Positions 25,437 through 34,839 of a stretch of 64,000 nucleotides of DNA are shown here, piece by piece (position 1 is the stretch's first letter; the number at the start of each line of letters is the position of its first letter). The translations under genes were made by a program, and so were the position numbers. This stretch comes from JBLIRR01 sp049472395 (GTDB taxonomy: Bacteria > SZUA-182 > DTGQ01 > JBLIRR01): assembly GCA_049472395.1 (NCBI GenBank), contig JBLIRR010000007.1:27393-91392 (forward strand), given 5' to 3'. The notes under the pieces are model-generated. The model was given only the letters and a program-made list of their open reading frames with translations. It was not told the origin of the DNA and did no database searches.

Positions 25437-26612
25437 ATGAGACTTCAATGTAATTATCAACAAAAGGCCATTTTTTTAGATCGAGATGGGGTGCTCAATC
25501 AAGAAGTTGGACATATATGTCATGTTGATGATTTTCATCTTATGGACAATGTTTCCCAGGCCATTAAATGTATCAATCAATCAGACTACCTGGCAATTGT
25601 CATTACTAACCAATCAGCTGTTGCCAGGGGATTATGCACTATTGACGATATTGAACATATACATAAAAAGATGGAGATGCTCCTTGGCGATAATGGTGCA
25701 CACATTGATGCCATATATTATTGCCCTCATCATCCTGAAAAGGGTATGCCCGGAGAAAATCCATTATATACCATCAATTGTGACTGTAGAAAGCCAAAAA
25801 TCGGCATGATCACACACGCTGCAAAGGATTTTAACATCGATTTAAAGCACTCGTATTTTATTGGTGATACCACAAGAGATATTCTTTGTGGAAAAAATGC
25901 CCATTTATATACCATAGGAGTATATACCGGCCATGGGTGTAAAGATGGCGATGTGAAACCTGACTGGATGTTTGAAGATTTATATGAGGCAGTATCATTT
26001 ATTATTCATGATCCCCTGAAACCTCATATTCAAAATATCATGCAAAAAATAAAAGTTTCACCTATCCGCCCATTCGTTATTCTAATTGGAGGGAATACCC
26101 GCTCGGGAAAATCAACATTGGCTCATTATCTTGCCTTGGAATTGCGCGACAGAGGAGAGAACGTAGTGGAAATTGCACTTGATAATTGGCTTCTCCCTAA
26201 GGAGAAAAGGATTAAATACGATACAGTGTATGAGCGGTTTCAATTAGAAAAAATAGAAAAAGATTGTGCTCATTTATTTGCATCGCAAGAGATTGCCCTG
26301 CCCTCCTATAATTGCGTGCATCGCATCACAAGCACTGAAGAAATTATATATTCCTTACATAACAAATCAGTAGTGATCGTTGAAGGAGTTGTTGCCCTAT
26401 CTTCCCAGACACTGCGACGATTTTCTGCTCTCTCTATTTATTGTGATATAGAGGAGCAGGCAATGAAGAATCGTATATTTTCTTTCTATACATGGAAAGG
26501 GCTCAGTGAATCAGAAATAAATAACTTATACAAAAAAAGAAAAAAAGATGAATATGATATTATTCGCAAAGAAAAATGTTATGCTGATATGATCATAGAA
26601 AATACTCTATGA
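25437..26612 (+). CDS. Fusion of a GmhB-like HAD phosphatase with a P-loop (uridine-kinase-like) kinase
   Basis: Two domains in 391 residues. Residues 1-185 resemble D,D-heptose 1,7-bisphosphate phosphatase and histidinol-phosphatase: nucleophile/acid D15 and D17 in FLDRDGVLN, TNQSAVARG, a zinc-type Cys/His set (CPHHPE ... CDCRKPK) and GDTTRDI. Residues about 210-391 form a nucleotide-binding kinase fold with Walker A GGNTRSGKST at 218-227, LDNWLLPKE resembling the uridine kinase DxFY region, and VVIVEGVVAL as the Walker B-like strand. The pair suggests sequential phosphorylation and dephosphorylation of one sugar, for example in activating a heptose or other surface sugar. I know no characterised enzyme of this layout. 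It ends a run of glycan genes. Confidence 0.82.
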   Translation: MRLQCNYQQKAIFLDRDGVLNQEVGHICHVDDFHLMDNVSQAIKCINQSDYLAIVITNQSAVARGLCTIDDIEHIHKKMEMLLGDNGAHIDAIYYCPHHPEKGMPGENPLYTINCDCRKPKIGMITHAAKDFNIDLKHSYFIGDTTRDILCGKNAHLYTIGVYTGHGCKDGDVKPDWMFEDLYEAVSFIIHDPLKPHIQNIMQKIKVSPIRPFVILIGGNTRSGKSTLAHYLALELRDRGENVVEIALDNWLLPKEKRIKYDTVYERFQLEKIEKDCAHLFASQEIALPSYNCVHRITSTEEIIYSLHNKSVVIVEGVVALSSQTLRRFSALSIYCDIEEQAMKNRIFSFYTWKGLSESEINNLYKKRKKDEYDIIRKEKCYADMIIENTL

Positions 26613-26763
26613 ATTACTTTCCCTCTCTTTTAAAAAAGGATTTTTTAATGAAATGACATCTGCAAACCGATAGTATAATTAGTAAAATTTTTTATAGAGT
26701 ATAATTTATTGTTATAACTTGTAAGTTGGAGTTATTGCTTATATCAAATCAAAGCTTCAATTT

Positions 26764-28599
26764 ATGAATAATAATACGAAATTAAAATTAAATTCATTCT
26801 TATCATTATCTGTATTTGATATAGCTGTATTATGCGCTCTTGCTGTATGGTTGCTCTTTTCCGCATTTATTGTTGATATTGAATATTATGATGGATTTGA
26901 TACCATTTGTAATACCCGTTTTTTTATTGGTGAAAGTACACGCTATATTTCCAACAGAGCTCCTTTTTTTTCCCTGATACTTATACCAGCTGAGTGGATA
27001 AAAAAGATATTACATCTTCATCCACTGGAAGTTCGTCCGTATCATTTCATAATGGCTTTATTTCATATAGCATATATTATTGGCGTTTATTCTTTGTTAG
27101 TAAAATATTTTAAGCGTAAAGGAGCTGTTTTACTGGCTTTCCTTGCTGCTATCCCAACCTTTATTTTTTTCTCCTATGGCCCTTTCATCAGTCATGATAT
27201 TTTCCCCGGTATCATATTTTTAGTTATGTTAGTATTAGCTGATAAATTTTATAAATCACCCCAAATAAAGACATGGCTGTTGTTAACTATTTTGGGAGCC
27301 TGTGCCGCTTTAATTAAACAGACATATGGGATTTTCTGGGTAGCGATATTAGGATCACAGATTCTTCTATTCTTTTTTCAAAAAGATAGGGATAAAAAAA
27401 AATACTTATCTGTTCTTTCTTTTTTAGGAGCTGGAGCACTGGTCAGTGGTCTGATTACCTGGATTGTTTTAATGTTTACTTTAAGCGGCACCTATCCAAA
27501 CAAGTCTGTATTATTTCGCCCCTATTATCAAATGTTATTTATTTTAAACCAGTATGAAGGAGCTTCTCCCAATCTTTTCCCATGGTGGGTCTATATTAGA
27601 AATTTCTGGGCTTATGGTACCCTGAATGTTCTTCTTATTATACCGGGGATTGTTATGGCGTTTCGAAAATCAAGATTACAGAAAGGTATTGCCCTTTCCT
27701 GGATGATTTTTTTTATTATTATGCATCTTTTGTCCATGAGGGAAGTAAGGTATTTATATCCGTTGGCGCCTATGTCAGCTTTCTTGATTGTACCGGTTAT
27801 TCAATCTTTAATAAAAAATCGTATTGCCCTTATTTGTATTGTTATTATTTTACTGCTTGATTTTAAGAATTTTTATCCGGAAATAACAAGGATTATCAAT
27901 CCCTTCTATACAAGAAGCGTAACCAGAGAGTTTCTTCAGCCGTTAGAAAGTATTGATAAAAAAAAGGATCAAATTATAATTGGAAACAGATCTATGTTAA
28001 GTTTTCCCGGACCCTATACCAGCCCTTTAGTAGGGGATAGATATCATCATCTGTTTCATTTTGCCATGCATCATGTCATTATTCTTTATGGGTATTCTCC
28101 TGAAAATCTTATTAGAATACCTAATATAGGAAAATATAAGGATGTTTTATATAAAAATAAAAATACCTGTTTGATTTTTGCCAATAATACCATTGTTAAT
28201 AGTACAAGCTGGTATTTTCAACCCCCTATGTTTAAGGATGAATTAATACAATTAATTGCTTTTAATCAATCCCTTACTCTGTATAAGCAATCTGATAGGA
28301 CTTTTAAAACTCCAGGTGGTGATGTCGTTTCATTAAGAATAGAAAAGAACCAGGGTATCCAGCAGGTTATGATTGAAAGTGAACTTCTTTTTAATTTATT
28401 AAGGGATAGTGTTTTTTCCCGGCTTATGGATACATCAAAAAACAACAGCTTTGATCTTCAATTGCTTCCCACAGGTAAAATTCAAATTCTCGGTGTAATA
28501 TCAGATGATGAACTTAGGAAATCGAAATTATTATTCATACAGTTATTAAAAATTAAAAGAATATTATATATCCCCTTTTCCGAAAAAGAATCTACGTAA
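26764..28599 (+). CDS. GT-C-type integral membrane glycosyltransferase (GT39-like, putative)
   Basis: A 611-residue protein with one early helix (residues about 15-38), an acidic first extracytoplasmic loop (IEYYDGFDTICNTRFF), about nine to ten more membrane helices to residue 375, and a C-terminal soluble domain of about 230 residues. The first-loop Asp pattern and helix spacing resemble dolichyl-phosphate-mannose-type transferases (GT39/GT83, PMT_2). It should use a polyprenyl-linked sugar donor at the outer face of the inner membrane. Homology is weak in the C-terminal half. It is convergent with the TMTC-like array. Confidence 0.65.
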   Translation: MNNNTKLKLNSFLSLSVFDIAVLCALAVWLLFSAFIVDIEYYDGFDTICNTRFFIGESTRYISNRAPFFSLILIPAEWIKKILHLHPLEVRPYHFIMALFHIAYIIGVYSLLVKYFKRKGAVLLAFLAAIPTFIFFSYGPFISHDIFPGIIFLVMLVLADKFYKSPQIKTWLLLTILGACAALIKQTYGIFWVAILGSQILLFFFQKDRDKKKYLSVLSFLGAGALVSGLITWIVLMFTLSGTYPNKSVLFRPYYQMLFILNQYEGASPNLFPWWVYIRNFWAYGTLNVLLIIPGIVMAFRKSRLQKGIALSWMIFFIIMHLLSMREVRYLYPLAPMSAFLIVPVIQSLIKNRIALICIVIILLLDFKNFYPEITRIINPFYTRSVTREFLQPLESIDKKKDQIIIGNRSMLSFPGPYTSPLVGDRYHHLFHFAMHHVIILYGYSPENLIRIPNIGKYKDVLYKNKNTCLIFANNTIVNSTSWYFQPPMFKDELIQLIAFNQSLTLYKQSDRTFKTPGGDVVSLRIEKNQGIQQVMIESELLFNLLRDSVFSRLMDTSKNNSFDLQLLPTGKIQILGVISDDELRKSKLLFIQLLKIKRILYIPFSEKEST

Positions 28600-28693
28600 A
28601 GGGAATATAAGAATTTGATAATATGAAGATATCTTACAGTGAACAAAAATTTAGTGTAACCCATAAAAATATTTAAGAAATAACTTGAAAAAA

Positions 28694-30580
28694 CTAATTT
28701 TTTAAATTCAAATATTCTATACTATTACTATTTTCATTTAACAGCATAGTAAGGGAGCGGAGTTTATTGAGCGCTTTGATATAATCAGGTTTTATTCGTA
28801 ATGCCTCTTGAAGATGGACGATAGCCAGTTTGAAACGCCCAAGGCTTGCCAGAGCATTCCCCAGATTATAATGAGATAATGCATGTTCAGGATTCAGACG
28901 TAAGGATTCAGAATAATGCTTTATAGCCTCTACTATTTTCCCTTGCTTTTCCAGAGCACTTCCAAGATTATTGTGGGCGAGGGCGTAATTCGGGTATATT
29001 CGTAACGCATTGAAATAATGGGCAATAGCTTCCTTGAGATTTCCTTGGCGAGTGAGAGTAACTCCCATATTGCAATGTGCAACCGCATAATTAGGATTGA
29101 TCCGTATCGCCTCCGAATAATGGCTAATAGCCTTTTTGTAATTTCCCAAATGGGCGTAAGCGACACCTAGATTGTTGTATGCCCCATAATAGTTGGGATT
29201 GATTCGAACCGCCTCAGAATAATAGATAATACCCTTTTCATAATTTCCCAAATGAACAAACGCCTCTCCCAAGTTGTTATATGCCTTATAGTTATTGACA
29301 GTTACATCAATGGTATGTTCAAAAAGAGTAATGCTATTAGCCCAGTATCGGACTTGTACACACGTAATGGCCATGAGAATTGAAAGAAACACCCCGGCTA
29401 TAGCGGCAAATGCCTTCTTTCTGTGGCGCCATTTTGGCAGAAGCTCAGGGATACCCCACGCAATAATAATAAAAAGGCCGATAAGTGGTACATAGCTATA
29501 ACGGTCAGCCATAGCCTGGTTACCTACCTGGACAAGTCCAATGACGGGTACAAGAGTCCCAATGTACCATAGCCATCCAACAGCAAGATAGGGGTGTCTC
29601 TTCATAGCGATAATCATAAGTGAAGATATAGATATGAGCAATAAACATGCCCCTATAACCTGCCACCATGGTAATATACTGGAATAAGGGTATATAATTG
29701 CTAAATCGTGAGGGCAAATCATCTTTACCATATACTTTATATAGGAAACAAGAGCATTTGCAATCCTGCTACTTAGTGGATATAAATCTAAAGAACCAAC
29801 CGCTCCCCCCTTTTTCTGAATGAGGAAGGTTACAATACTCGCTGCCGCCGCTAAAACAAAAAAAGGTATTTTTTCATATACCAGATGAAAAATAGGTAGC
29901 CTTTGTGGTAAGTTATTATCGTCAATTGAATGTCTATATTGAAATCGATCAAGCGGCCAATAATCCAACAAAAGTAGAACAAAAGGCAAAGTCACCAACA
30001 TTGGTTTGGCCATAAGGCCTAAAATAAAAAATACTATAGACAATAAGTATCTATTAAATTTTGGATTCTTAATATAAAAAAGGTAAATTAATATTACTAA
30101 TATCCAAAAAAAGGTACTTAATACATTTTTTCTTTCTGCCACCCAAGCAACCGACTCCACATTAAGCGGATGCAGCGCAAATAGGGCAGCAACAAAACTG
30201 CTTTGCCATAAATCCTTAGTCATCTTCCAAAAAAGAAGAAATAATAATAACGAGTTCACAATATGAAAGAGTACATTGGATAGATGATGCCGGCCTGGAT
30301 TTATGCCATAGAGCGTATAATCCAACATGTGAGACAGCCATGTTAAGGGATGCCAGTTGGCTGCATCCGTGGCGGTGAAAGCCCAAATAATGCTCTCTGA
30401 TGTCAGACCACGCTGTACATATTTATTATTAGTGATATATTTCGGATCATCATAGTTTATAAATTCATGATTCCTCACTTGCCAATATATAGCAAGTGTG
30501 GCAATAACAAGAAACACACAAACCAATATTTCACAACGTATATTAAAAAAGGCCTTTCTCTGTTCATCTTTTCTTAACAT
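28694..30580 (-). CDS. TMTC-like multi-pass membrane protein with C-terminal TPRs (paralogue 1)
   Basis: This 628-residue protein has about ten membrane helices in its first 400 residues and five TPRs plus a partial sixth in the last 200. The membrane half carries the family landmarks EFINYDDPKYI near residue 38 (the acidic pair expected in the first loop of GT-C enzymes), NWHPLTWLSHMLDYTLYG, HPLNVESVAWVAERKNVLS, LMAKPMLVTLPFVLLLLDYWPL and GNQAMADRYSYVPLIG. Eukaryotic TMTC proteins of this layout are O-mannosyltransferases; bacterial members are uncharacterised. TPR units follow the x-AYNNLG-x ... INPN pattern. It is last of four tandem copies on the minus strand. Confidence 0.85.
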   Translation of the reverse strand: MLRKDEQRKAFFNIRCEILVCVFLVIATLAIYWQVRNHEFINYDDPKYITNNKYVQRGLTSESIIWAFTATDAANWHPLTWLSHMLDYTLYGINPGRHHLSNVLFHIVNSLLLFLLFWKMTKDLWQSSFVAALFALHPLNVESVAWVAERKNVLSTFFWILVILIYLFYIKNPKFNRYLLSIVFFILGLMAKPMLVTLPFVLLLLDYWPLDRFQYRHSIDDNNLPQRLPIFHLVYEKIPFFVLAAAASIVTFLIQKKGGAVGSLDLYPLSSRIANALVSYIKYMVKMICPHDLAIIYPYSSILPWWQVIGACLLLISISSLMIIAMKRHPYLAVGWLWYIGTLVPVIGLVQVGNQAMADRYSYVPLIGLFIIIAWGIPELLPKWRHRKKAFAAIAGVFLSILMAITCVQVRYWANSITLFEHTIDVTVNNYKAYNNLGEAFVHLGNYEKGIIYYSEAVRINPNYYGAYNNLGVAYAHLGNYKKAISHYSEAIRINPNYAVAHCNMGVTLTRQGNLKEAIAHYFNALRIYPNYALAHNNLGSALEKQGKIVEAIKHYSESLRLNPEHALSHYNLGNALASLGRFKLAIVHLQEALRIKPDYIKALNKLRSLTMLLNENSNSIEYLNLKN

Positions 30581-30718
30581 AGCTCACTGATTCTGATTAA
30601 TAGATTACCATTAAAAAAATTTAGGGAATAACTATTGCGATAATAAGAAATAATGAGATTAAAATACTATTATCACTATGCTTCATAGTATATACTTTAT
30701 TCATTCTCTCTATATTAT

Positions 30719-32857
30719 CTATAATTGCAAATTTTTTATAAGTTCATTATAAGGCGGCAAGCCGTGTATACCTTTTAATTTATTAAGTGCCATTTTTAAT
30801 GTACTGGCAATCTGAGGCTTTAATCTCAGTGCTTCTTGAAAATGGAATGCAGCCTCTGTATGTTTTTCTTGGTGTGCCAGGGCCATACCTAAATTATAGT
30901 GGACTTCTACATAATCAGATTTAATGCTTAAGGCTTTTTTAAAATGTGTAATGGCTTCTTTGAAGCTTCCCGTGCCTGCACAAGTGACACCCAAATTACC
31001 ATGCGCATTCGCATAGTCGGGTTTAATCCGCAATGCCTCTTGATAATGATACCTCGCCTTCTTTAGCTTCCCCAGCCTCATATAGGCGATACCTATATTA
31101 TTATGTGCTTCTGCATAATCAGGTGTGCTGCGCAATGCTTCCAAATAATGATCAATCGCCTCTTTGAAATTCCCCTGATCCATTAACGCACAACCTAAAT
31201 TAAAATGTGATAATGCATGATTGGGATATTTTCTCAAAATCTCCAAATACTTATTTATAGATTCTGATATCTTTCCCTGCTCTCTTAGCGCAACAGCAAG
31301 ACTAACATGCGCGTCCACAAGACCAGAATCTAGCCTTATCGCCTTAAAATAGCACTTTATTGCCCTATTTACCTCACCTTCTTCTTTAAATGCTTCCCCT
31401 AAATAATAGTGCACTATTGCATGCTTAGGATATTTGCGCAAAATCTCTAAATACTTTTCTATGGCCTCGTGTGTTCTCCCCTGTTTTCTTAAAGCATGCC
31501 CCAAATTCATATGTGCATGTATAAAATTAGGTTCTATCTTAGTTGCTTTAGAATATTCTTTCATGGCCTCTTCTATCTCCCCCTTCTCTGCAAGAGCACT
31601 CCCCAAATTATTATGCGCCACGAAGTTATTAGACGTAATATCTAATGTATGTTTAAAAAGAGTAACGCTATTTCTCCAATATCTGATCTGAATCCAAGTA
31701 AATGCCATCAGAACGGAAAGAAGTACTGGTATTATTACAATAAATCCCACATTTCTATAGCGCCATATTGAAAAAAGATTAGGAACTCCCCAGGCAATAA
31801 TGATAAATATTCCTATAAGGGGTATATATGTATACCGGTCGGCCATTCCTTGTATCCCAACTTGTACAAGCCCAATTACTGGAACCAATGTCACAATATA
31901 CCACAGCCAGCCTACTGCAAAGTAGGGGTGTGATTTTATTGTACTGATTCCAAGTGAAAATATAACTACAAGCAATAAACTTGCCCCTGCAACACGCCAT
32001 AGGGGCAACATACCTGGATGCGGATATAAAACAGCTAAATTGCGGGGCCAAATCATTTTCTCAATATAACGTTCATAGGAAACTATAGCATTGGCAACTT
32101 TGGGAATAAGTGAATACTTATTTAGTGAGCCAACAGTTCCTCCGCTTTGCTGAACAAGAAATGTCACGATACTTGACAAAATACAAACAAGCAAAAAAGG
32201 TATTTTTTCTAAAATTAAGTGAGTGTTTTTTTTACTTCCCTCCCCAAATTGGAAACGGCCAAGAGGCCAATAATCTAGCAAAAGTAATACAAGGGGCAAA
32301 GTTACCAACATAGGTTTGGCCATAAGACCCAGCAAGAACACTGTAAAAACTAACAGATATCTTTTAATTCTTGGTTCTTTAATATATAAAATATAACTCA
32401 ATATTGTAAGCATCCAGAAAAAAGTGCTTAATACGTCCTTACGCTCTGCTACCCATGCAACAGACTCCACATGCAAAGGATGAAATGCAAATAGAGCAGC
32501 AACAAATCCACTCTGCCATAAATCTTTTGTCATTATAAAAAAAATAATAAACAATAATAAAGAATTCATGATATGAAAAAACACATTTGTAAGGTGATGT
32601 TTGCCAGCGTCAGTCCCATAAATATGACAATCTAACATGTGCGATAACCATGTTAACGGATGCCAATTAGATGCGTGTGACGTGGTAAAAGCCCAAACGA
32701 TGCTTTCTAAGGTCAGCCCTTTCTGCACATATTGATTTTCAGTGATATACTCCGAATCATCATAATTAATAAATTCATGATTTCTCACTTGCCCATACAA
32801 GGCAAAATTGGCTATAATGAGAAATAAACAGATTAAAAAAGTATTTTTAACATGCAT
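30719..32857 (-). CDS. TMTC-like multi-pass membrane protein with eight TPRs (paralogue 2)
   Basis: The longest of the array, 712 residues from the ATG at 32857 (AAGAGAT lies at a proper distance; the longer frame uses a TTG further up). The membrane half shows the same landmarks as its neighbours: EFINYDDSEYI, NWHPLTWLSHMLDCHIYG, HPLHVESVAWVAERKDVLS and GMADRYTYIPLIG. The C-terminal half holds eight TPRs, three more than the copy downstream, some ending KYPK or KYPN instead of the usual KPD. The variable repeat number indicates that this part expands and contracts by recombination. Probable inner-membrane GT-C enzyme with a periplasmic TPR arm. Confidence 0.85.
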   Translation of the reverse strand: MHVKNTFLICLFLIIANFALYGQVRNHEFINYDDSEYITENQYVQKGLTLESIVWAFTTSHASNWHPLTWLSHMLDCHIYGTDAGKHHLTNVFFHIMNSLLLFIIFFIMTKDLWQSGFVAALFAFHPLHVESVAWVAERKDVLSTFFWMLTILSYILYIKEPRIKRYLLVFTVFLLGLMAKPMLVTLPLVLLLLDYWPLGRFQFGEGSKKNTHLILEKIPFLLVCILSSIVTFLVQQSGGTVGSLNKYSLIPKVANAIVSYERYIEKMIWPRNLAVLYPHPGMLPLWRVAGASLLLVVIFSLGISTIKSHPYFAVGWLWYIVTLVPVIGLVQVGIQGMADRYTYIPLIGIFIIIAWGVPNLFSIWRYRNVGFIVIIPVLLSVLMAFTWIQIRYWRNSVTLFKHTLDITSNNFVAHNNLGSALAEKGEIEEAMKEYSKATKIEPNFIHAHMNLGHALRKQGRTHEAIEKYLEILRKYPKHAIVHYYLGEAFKEEGEVNRAIKCYFKAIRLDSGLVDAHVSLAVALREQGKISESINKYLEILRKYPNHALSHFNLGCALMDQGNFKEAIDHYLEALRSTPDYAEAHNNIGIAYMRLGKLKKARYHYQEALRIKPDYANAHGNLGVTCAGTGSFKEAITHFKKALSIKSDYVEVHYNLGMALAHQEKHTEAAFHFQEALRLKPQIASTLKMALNKLKGIHGLPPYNELIKNLQL

Positions 32858-33064
32858 AGTTTTTATCTCTTGCCAATAAACTCGCAATATATAAATATAT
32901 AAATCCTTTAATATTTTCCATATATTTTATAACTCATTTTATTATCGGTAATACTCAACTTTAATTTGATCATAAAGTTCTATGAGATCTTATTTAATAG
33001 CCCATTCGAACGAAATTGGCTACCGTATAATTATGCGATAAATACGGATAAAGAGCTTCTCAGA

Positions 33065-34828
33065 TTAATCAGGGCACCTTCCTATCTCTTCATAAACCGC
33101 AATAAGCCTTGCTTTAATATGATTAGCACACGCAATATGTGGCTTCAGTCTTAATGCTTCTTCAAGATGAATCACCGCCTCTTTGAGACTTCCCTGTTGT
33201 ACCAGGGCAAGTCCCAAATTATAATGCACATTTATATAATCTGGTTTAATCCGGAGAGCCTCACGAAAATGAAAAATGGCTTTCTGGTAATTTTTTTGAC
33301 GCGCAAAAATCACTCCCAAATTACCATGGGGATTCGCATAATCAGGATCAATGCGCAATGCCTCAAAATAATGGCTCGTGGCTTCCGTAACCTGTCCTTG
33401 ACGCTCAAGAGCAATACCTAAGTTATTATGTGCTTCAGCATAGTCGGGTTTGATGCTCAGGGCTTTGAAATAATGATGAGTGGCTTCTTTTATATTTCCT
33501 TGGCTTAACAAGGCAAATCCCAGAAAATGGTGCGCAAGGTAATTGTGAGAGGTAACATCAATAGCATGTTTAAAGAGAGTTACATCATTGATCCAGTATC
33601 CCACCTGCACATATGAAGTCACCATGAGAATTGAAATACAAAGCGTCGCTATTATAATTAATACCCTGTTTTTTAAACGCCATCTTGCAAATAACTCTGG
33701 TACCCCCCATGCAATCATTATAAATAGGCCGATTAAAGGGATGTAGGTATATCTATCAGCCATACTTTGCATGCCAACCTGGACAAAGCCAATTACAGGG
33801 ACAAGTGTTCCCATATACCACAGCCATCCCATTACACAATAAGGATGTTTCCTCATATTTACGATTATAAGCAAAGAGAAAGTAAAAAGAAATACACCCG
33901 CCAAGACACACTGCCATGCGCTGATGTAACGGGAATAAGGGTATATGATGGCCAGATGAGAGGGAAAAACCATTTTTAGGATATAGCGGACATAGGAAAT
34001 GAGAGCATTGGCAATTCTGCTCGGAAGCGGCAACAATTCCAAAGAGGCCACAGATTCACCACTTTGCTGAGCGAAAAAGGTCACTATACATGCTGCTATT
34101 GCACAAATAAAGAGGGGAATTTTCTCCCATAGCAGCCATAGTAGACCTTTATGCAAAGCCCACTGCTGTGTACCCTTTTCTTCCTGCGCAAGCCCTGAAG
34201 ATGTAAAGCGTCCAAGAGGCCAATAATCAAGCAAGAGTAATACACATGGTAAAGTCACAAGCATTGGTTTGGACATAAGCCCCATAACAAAAAACAGAAG
34301 AACCAGCAGATATCTCCTCCACCCCGGATGTTTACTATACCAGATGTATGCGCATATGGTCAGCATGAAGAAAAAAGCACTGAGCACGTCTTTACGCTCT
34401 GAGACCCATGCCACGGATTCCACATGAAGCGGATGAAGCCCGAACAGGGCAGCAATAAATCCACTTCGCCATATATACCCTGTCATCTTTAAGAAAATAG
34501 AAAATAATAATAATGTATTCATGAGATGAAAGAGTACATTGGTAAGATGATGCCTTCCCGAATTCAAACCATAAAACTGGCAGTCCATCATATGAGATAT
34601 CCAGGTCAATGGATGCCAATTACTCGCATGGAAAGCGGTAAAGGCCCACACAATCCCCTCCCAGGCAAGCCCATTTTGAACATAATAATTCTGCGTAATA
34701 TATGCATTATCATCATAGTGAATAAAATTATGGTTTCTTACCTGCCAATAGAGGATGAGAAGCACCACAACAAGAAATAAACAAATTAAAATATCAGCTC
34801 TGATATGTGCATCGTTATTTTTTAACAT
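33065..34828 (-). CDS. TMTC-like multi-pass membrane protein with four TPRs (paralogue 3)
   Basis: A 587-residue paralogue starting at ATG 34828; a TTG two codons upstream is also possible. Landmarks are HNFIHYDDNAYI (acidic pair), NWHPLTWISHMMDCQFYG, HPLHVESVAWVSERKDVLS, LMSKPMLVTLPCVLLLLDYWPL and SMADRYTYIPLIG. It has the fewest repeats, four TPRs, ending in EEALRLKPH and a short cap. Only 11 bases separate it from the stop of the upstream paralogue, so these two are co-transcribed. The insertion between the fifth and sixth helix (SSGLAQEEKGTQQW) is longer than in the others. Confidence 0.85.
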   Translation of the reverse strand: MLKNNDAHIRADILICLFLVVVLLILYWQVRNHNFIHYDDNAYITQNYYVQNGLAWEGIVWAFTAFHASNWHPLTWISHMMDCQFYGLNSGRHHLTNVLFHLMNTLLLFSIFLKMTGYIWRSGFIAALFGLHPLHVESVAWVSERKDVLSAFFFMLTICAYIWYSKHPGWRRYLLVLLFFVMGLMSKPMLVTLPCVLLLLDYWPLGRFTSSGLAQEEKGTQQWALHKGLLWLLWEKIPLFICAIAACIVTFFAQQSGESVASLELLPLPSRIANALISYVRYILKMVFPSHLAIIYPYSRYISAWQCVLAGVFLFTFSLLIIVNMRKHPYCVMGWLWYMGTLVPVIGFVQVGMQSMADRYTYIPLIGLFIMIAWGVPELFARWRLKNRVLIIIATLCISILMVTSYVQVGYWINDVTLFKHAIDVTSHNYLAHHFLGFALLSQGNIKEATHHYFKALSIKPDYAEAHNNLGIALERQGQVTEATSHYFEALRIDPDYANPHGNLGVIFARQKNYQKAIFHFREALRIKPDYINVHYNLGLALVQQGSLKEAVIHLEEALRLKPHIACANHIKARLIAVYEEIGRCPD

Positions 34829-34839
34829 ATTCAAAATAA

